A model generated the notes under the pieces. The model had not been told where the DNA came from and did no database searches. It saw only the letters and a list, made by a program, of their open reading frames with translations. Shown piece after piece: positions 57,102 to 64,000 of a stretch of 64,000 bases of DNA. Position 1 is the stretch's first letter. Each line of letters begins with the position of its first letter. Source of the DNA: Phylloscopus collybita (lineage: Eukaryota > Chordata > Aves > Passeriformes > Phylloscopidae); the NCBI GenBank assembly GCA_027886175.1, contig JAJNNQ010000011.1, positions 806,001 to 870,000 on the forward strand, read 5' to 3'. The translations under genes and the position numbers were made by a program.

Positions 57102-58168
57102 TGCCCCCCAGCGTTTCCATCTCGCTGCTGCCCTCGAGCTCCCAGCCCGGCCCCGGCCGCCTGCTCTGCTCCGGGATGGATTTCTCCCCTGCCCAGAGCC
57201 GGCTGAGGTGGTTCCAGGGCCAGCAGGAGCTCTCGGGGCACGTGGTGGCCATTGCCGTGGTGCCCAACGGGGACTGGAGCCACCAGCTGCTGGTGCTGCT
57301 GGAAACGCCCCCCCGGCCCCGCGGGGTCACCTCCAGCTGCCAGGTGGAGCACGTCAGCCTGGAGCAGCCCCTGAGCCGGCCCTGGGGCACGGGGGAGCCG
57401 CTGGCCGGGCCGGCAGAGGCACTGGGATGTGCTGGGAGCAACTGGGAGGGAGCTGGGGAGAGCCCGGTTGGAACTGGGAGAGGGGCTGGGGGCTGTGGAA
57501 GGGCGGAGCAGGAGTTTGGAGGGGGCTGGGGAGGGTGGGATGAGGTTCCGGGGGTGCTGGGGGGCGCTGGGAGGGAGTTTGGGGGTGCTGGGTGTGACTG
57601 GGAGGGATGGGAGTGAGCCTGGGGGGGCTGGGAGGAGCTGGGGGATGGGAAAGCGGGGCTGGGATGAGGTTGGTTGTGCTGGGAAGAGACTGGGAGGGGT
57701 CTGGGTGAGTCCTGGAGGGGCTGGGAAGGGACTGGGAGAGGCTTTGGGGGTCCTGGGGGGCAACTGGGAGGGGGCTGTGGGATCCTGAGAGGGACAGGAG
57801 GGGCTTTGGGGGGTCCTGGGGAGGCTGTGAAGGGATTGGGAGAAAATTTCAGGGGGTCCTGGGTAGGCTGGGGGAGACTGGGAGGGAGCTTGGAGGGGCC
57901 TGGGGTGTCTGTGCGAGGTTTTGGGGGTCCTGACCCCTGCGGACCCCCCAGAGATGCCGCCGGACGCCGCCCGCAGCAAGATGCTGCCGGGGATCGGGGG
58001 CTTCGTGTTGGGCTTCGTCTTCCCGGCGCTGGGGCTCGGCTTCTGCCTGCGCAGGAAGGTGAGGGGGGGTCCCGGGGGTGGTGTCCCCCCTCCCCCGGAG
58101 CGTGTGTGCTCCCCCCGGGGCCCCCCAGCCCGGGGTCACCCCCTTTTCTCTGCCCACAGAGCTCCTGA

Positions 58169-59519
58169 GCCAGCAGCAGCCGCAGCCCCTCCCCGTGGCC
58201 TCGGGCCCGGCCGGGACCCCCCGCTCTGTCCCCGCGCTGATTTTGGGGGGGTCGTGTGTCCCCCCAGCCCCGCTGGCACTCTGGCCCTGCCCGGCTGCTC
58301 CCAGTGTTCCCAGGAAAGCTTCCCAGTTCAGCCCAGTCCCGTTCATGGGGGGCACTGGGGAGGGACTTGGGGGGACCCTGCGGGGTGACCGTGCCTGGGG
58401 GGGCGGGGGCAGAACGGGCCCTGGGATGGATCGGGAATGGGGACCCCCGTGTGTCCCCCCCGTGTCACCCCGCTCTGGGGACTCCTTGGGGGGCACCTGA
58501 ACCCCAACACGGCCCCCAGTGAACCCCAAAATGGCACCAGGACCCCTCTGAGCTGCCAGGGGAATTTGAGGAGGGGGCTCATGGGGGGTGCCCAGGCCGG
58601 GCCCAGAGCCCAGCGCTGCCCCAGCCCGACCTGCCCCGGCTCCATCCCGGGGATTGGAAAGGAGGAGGAGTGGGACCCCTCCCAAGGCAATTTGGGGCTC
58701 CCAGCCCCCTCTCATCCCCCACTTTTCCACCCCTTCCCCACAACCCCCAACCAGCCACTGCCACCTCCCCTTGGCTTGGGTTGGAAAGACAGGGATCTGC
58801 CAGGGAAAGCTGCAGTTTCCCTTGGAACGGGGAATGCAAACCCCTCACCCCCTCGGAATGATCATTTTGCAATTCAGGGCTTTCAGGCAAAGATTTGGGA
58901 ATGGGAAGAACAGTTCTGGACTAGGAATATTCACAATACAAATGTAGTAGAAAACAGAACCACCCAACCAAGGAAATAAACAACAATCCTGGAAAACCGT
59001 GACAGAGTCAGAGATACAACCTGACACCCTGTTGGTCAGGGTGTTGGAAGCAGTCCACAGTCAGTCCTCCTGGAGTGGCAGATGTGGTGCTGTTGGGGCA
59101 GAGATGATCCTGAGAGAAAAGGGCCCAGTGATGGTGAGAAGGGTCTGATCTTCCTCCGGGAATCCAGTGGAACCAGATCCCTGGTGTTCCTACGTCTCAG
59201 TTTTTATCCAGGTAGGAATGGTTGGCTCCTCCCACACTGGGTGGAGCATCTCCCAATGGGATGATGGAATGTGTCCTGTCACTGCTGAGCCTGCATGGCC
59301 CATCAGCAGAAGATATCCCCTGGAGGGTGGACAGGTGGTGAAAGAGATAAGAAACACTGCCCCACCTGGTTTGAACAGCTGGCCCGTTATCAGAAAGCAT
59401 CAGCCCCCCTCCCCCCTGGAGTTATGAGAGATAAAGAAAAACATCTCCCCAGCTGCTTTCAACAAATGAAATAGAATCCACATTTTTGGTTCCATAACCC
59501 AAGACAGGTAGTAAGTTTG
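58169..59519. other. Class II 3' flank and LTR-like repeats, copy C
   Basis: Collinear with copy B's flank but lacking about 0.87 kb of it (equivalent of 38.5-39.37 kb), a deletion between the two direct repeats described for copy A. No gene was recognised. Confidence 0.5.
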
Positions 59520-61130
59520 GGATTTTAGTGTTCAGGTTATTTGAGAACACAATTTTTGTTACTGCCATTTTTTTAAGCATTTAATTCTTTCTTTTATGCT
59601 TTTTTTACTGGGTTTGCTGTATATAGAGATTGTTTGTACACAGATATTTTTGTTCCTCACTTCCCAGGACCCGTTCCCAGAGACTGCAAGGGTTTGGGTT
59701 TTTTTATTATTTTTAGGTTGATAATTCAATTTTGTGATAGGGATTTTAAATACTTTGCTTCAGGGTTGTTTAGAATTGTAGCTCTGTTTGCAGCATTTTA
59801 AAGATGGATTAATTAATTAATTACAGATTTACTAGGATGTTGAGTGGAATTTTTTTTTAGGTTTTGAAGGTTTTTTAGGGAAAAGGATTTAATAGCAGCT
59901 TTTGGTCTTTTGCTGGTTGGTTGGGTTTGTGATCTGCTGTTGGTCGGTTGGGTTTGTGATTGGGTGTTGGGAGGTATTGAGGGGTTTTGTTTGGATTATT
60001 GTTTCCTGGTTGATGAGTTTTGTGTGTGCGCTCCTTTGCTGGGGCGACTGTTGGTGTTTTAGGCTCCCTGTCTGGTTTAGCTGCTGTTTTGGGTTTATTA
60101 TTGGGTTTAACTGCTGGTTTAAGTTTTTTATTTGGTATAGCTGTTGATTTAGGTTTATTGTTTGGTTTAGCTGCTGTTTGAGTAGTTGGGGTGTTGGTTG
60201 CAGTTTGAGTGATTGGGGTCGTTGCTGATTTATCTCCCTGCCCCCCTGTTTTTATTTGCTGTTTTACAGTATTTAGCAGTGTGTGAAAAGCATATGTTAG
60301 GGCTTAGTTTATTGCAATGATTTTTTTTTTAAATTATTATGGTGGGGGTTTTTTAGACTTTATTTTATTTAGGTTTTGAATTTGTTTACATGAAAATTTT
60401 TAGTTGGGGGATCAGAAATTTTTTTTAAGGTTCGGTTTATTTTTTTTTTAAATACTATTTGGGATTTTTTACACTTGGGTTTATTTTTGGGTTTACTTTT
60501 AGGTTAGCAGTTTTTAGCAGTTTTATCAGCCTTTCTGGAAAGCTCAGACTTTATTTTAGACAACCTGTAAACTGTATAGAGGAAGCTTACTAGATTAAAT
60601 ATTAGGAGAGTGGGTTTTTTTAATATTTAGGGGATAATGACCATTTTTTAAAAGTGATGTAACTGATTTAAAAGAGAAGAAGGAAAGAAAAGACTGTAAA
60701 GCTTTATTTTTTGAATTTTTATTTTTTTTTTACAAACTAGGTGCAATCATTAATAACTTTTAAAAATATGTAACTGGAACTAGGATGCACGGTAGGACGA
60801 AGAAGGTATAAACTAAATATCCTTGTCACAAACTCCAGTATTTATAGAAGCCTTTTATAAATTATTATTACTGAGCTTAGAAGAACAGCTATTTTAATTT
60901 GTGTATTTTTAGTGCAAAAGTTATGTGTTAGGGACAATGTTGGAGCTATTTTGGATAAGAAAAAAAATTTAGGGACTAGAAAGGTATTAAAATTTAAAAA
61001 AAAGCTTAGGAAACACAAACACAGAAATGATTTTATTTTAAGAGACATTAGGGATGTAAGGAGCAACATGGCTACTGATTATTTTATTTTTCTATAAAGT
61101 ATAACTAAAATGTCACTAATATATTTTTTG
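59520..61130 (-). pseudogene. Hyperedited ERV gag/leader region, second copy
   Basis: Near-identical to 39.9-41.48 kb, with the same T-for-C pattern against the 14-15.7 kb provirus. The shared editing shows that one edited insertion was duplicated with the cassette. No frame is open over meaningful length. Confidence 0.75.
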
Positions 61131-61134
61131 AGCA

Positions 61135-61148
61135 CCACTTGGGCGCCA
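61135..61148 (-). other. Primer binding site, tRNA-Lys type
   Basis: Minus-strand TGGCGCCCAAGTGG; the first ten bases match the tRNA-Lys primer site exactly. Confidence 0.6.
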
Positions 61149-61160
61149 ATAAAACATATA

Positions 61161-61592
61161 TGTCTTGGTTTAGGGCAAATTTGGGAGGAAACCTCCAAAG
61201 GGGGTTCCTCTGGAAAGCAAACTTAAACGGCTCCTTCTCTCACAGAGTTTAAAAAAGGAAGAACTTCTTCAGAGAAAAGAAGAAAAAACTATTTACTTAA
61301 CAAACAAGATGCCCACAAGCCCAAAGAATGAATAATGTAAAACAATAAAACTTTTCACTGCTCTGAAAAAAAATAACAAACGAAAAAAATTTTTGCTGCA
61401 AATACAGCTCAGCTCACTCAGTCTCTCACCAGTCCCACTCCCTCTAAAACTCCAGGCCCCAGCAGGCTGCAAGTGCAAGCCCTCACTGCTCTTCTAAATT
61501 TTTCCATCTAGAACAAACTGAAACCATCTGAAAAACAAAAAAAAAATCCAAAAAACTTTTTTAATTCAGCTAGCTAAAACTAACTAAAACCA
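61161..61592 (-). mobile_element. 5' LTR (type 2) of the edited ERV, beside ZNF-6
   Basis: About 432 bases, same ends and same insertion point as at 20.4 and 41.5 kb. It is not visibly hyperedited. Confidence 0.75.
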
Positions 61593-61851
61593 CAAATCCA
61601 CTCTCCCCAAGGAATTCCCAGTGTTGGTCTGTGTCCCGATGGATGTTCCTGCCCCTGCATTCATCCAGGTGTTCACAGGAAGACAGGAAGATGTGGAGCC
61701 CCCCCAGCCAGGTGTCTTCCCAACAGGGATCACCAGGGCTCTGCCCAACAGGGGTCACTGGGGATCATCCAACGCCGATCCTCCCACGGGGGATGGAGCT
61801 GGAGCAGCGCACGAAGCTCTTCCCGCTCTCAGGGCACTCCCAGGGCTTCCC

Positions 61852-63692
<1,841 letters not shown>

Positions 63693-64000
63693 TGGGGCGC
63701 TGCAGAAATGAATGGTTTTGCAGAAAGCTCAGCAGCTGGCAGAGGATGAGCACCCACAGGCACTCAGGGGGGCTGCAGGAGAGGCAGAAGAAGCCCCTGC
63801 AGCACTTGGTCACAAAGGCACAGCAGGGGAAGAAGGCAAGAAGGGAGGAGGAAAAGGCCAAGGGGAAGGCAAAGGCCATGGCAGAGTTTCTACAGCCCCT
63901 GAGGGATCAAGCCCAGGGCCCAAGGGGGCCCCAGCACCCAGGGCACCGGCTCGGCCACAAGGACCTGGCAGAGGCATTGCCCTCCTGGGCAGGGGAGAGC
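63693..64000 (+). pseudogene. Gag nucleocapsid-like ERV fragment, runs off the end
   Basis: Fourth copy of the Gag-like fragment seen at 2.8, 23.2 and 48.8 kb; the window ends before the knuckle region. Confidence 0.4.

Larger units (their letters stand above)
56385..58168 (+). pseudogene. MHC class II beta chain, copy C, 5'-truncated
   Basis: Only the 3' half of beta-1 remains: homology starts near 56,385 at the Tyr-Val-Gly-Asp segment and exon 2 ends at 56530. The first Cys, the glycosylation site and any leader are gone. The remainder has ARNWNN with Trp61 and HNNEG (Tyr83 to Asn). Exon 3 57102-57386 (ends RPW instead of RHW), exon 4 57952-58058, exon 5 58160-58168 are intact and nearly identical to copies A and B. 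The exon 3 donor is again non-GT. It cannot make a peptide-binding chain on its own. Confidence 0.8.

Overview
The window looks like a songbird (passerine) MHC-region contig. The signs are the 3' end of a CR1 LINE with its (ATTCTRTG)-type tail at 34.4-35.16 kb, compact avian-style MHC class II beta exons (exon 2 of exactly 270 bp), an ITPRIPL1-type gene, short C2H2 zinc-finger genes with CpG-rich first exons, and many LTR retroelements. No RNA gene was recognised. The species call is inference from these families; nothing was searched.

Layout. 0-2.8 kb: repeat-derived noncoding DNA. 2.8-6.3 kb: a plus-strand C2H2 gene (ZNF-1, 9 fingers) with an antisense retroviral fragment upstream. 6.3-8.3 kb: RNase H-integrase-LTR end of a plus-strand ERV. 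10.4-12.8 kb: ITPRIPL1-like gene on the minus strand. 13.4-16.3 kb: an internally deleted minus-strand provirus with two LTRs, tRNA-Gly primer site and a gag-integrase-tail fusion. 16.8-18.7 kb: class II beta copy A. 20.4-25 kb: solo LTR and ZNF-2 (minus). 25-30 kb: inverted repeat with two CpG-rich divergent promoters around a decayed ZNF. 30.3-32.3 kb: ZNF-3 (plus), then a TCATGG minisatellite. 34.4-35.2 kb: CR1. 36.0-37.7 kb: class II beta copy B. 39.9-41.9 kb: heavily edited ERV interior plus LTR. 42.2-43.0 kb: ZNF-4 (minus). 45.6-47.5 kb: palindromic divergent promoter. 50.3-51.1 kb: ZNF-5 (plus). 51.5-52.7 kb: LTR and minisatellite. 56.2-58.2 kb: class II beta copy C, truncated and fused to an inverted class II fragment. 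59.5-61.6 kb: second edited ERV plus LTR. 61.9-62.6 kb: ZNF-6 (minus); its flank runs off the end.

The order ZNF(+), class II beta(+), ERV/LTR, ZNF(-), divergent CpG promoter repeats about three times with a period near 20 kb (class II exon 2 at 16.8, 36.0 and 56.4 kb). This is therefore a tandemly amplified class II beta/zinc-finger cassette. No signal-peptide exon was found for any class II copy, all three share a non-GT exon-3 donor, and copy C lacks half of beta-1, so they may be relics or gene-conversion donors rather than working chains.

Most striking observations: (1) ERV interiors at 40 and 60 kb with strand-asymmetric C-to-T change (19 of 23 C to T, 0 of 14 G to A in one gapless 69-base comparison), the mark of cytidine deaminase editing; (2) an antisense MHC class II X-X2-Y promoter module with canonical spacing inside intron 2 of copy A, degraded in copy C and shifted upstream of exon 2 in copy B; (3) a gag ORF fused in frame to the integrase tail; (4) a 41-bp minisatellite whose every unit repeats the exon-3 splice acceptor.
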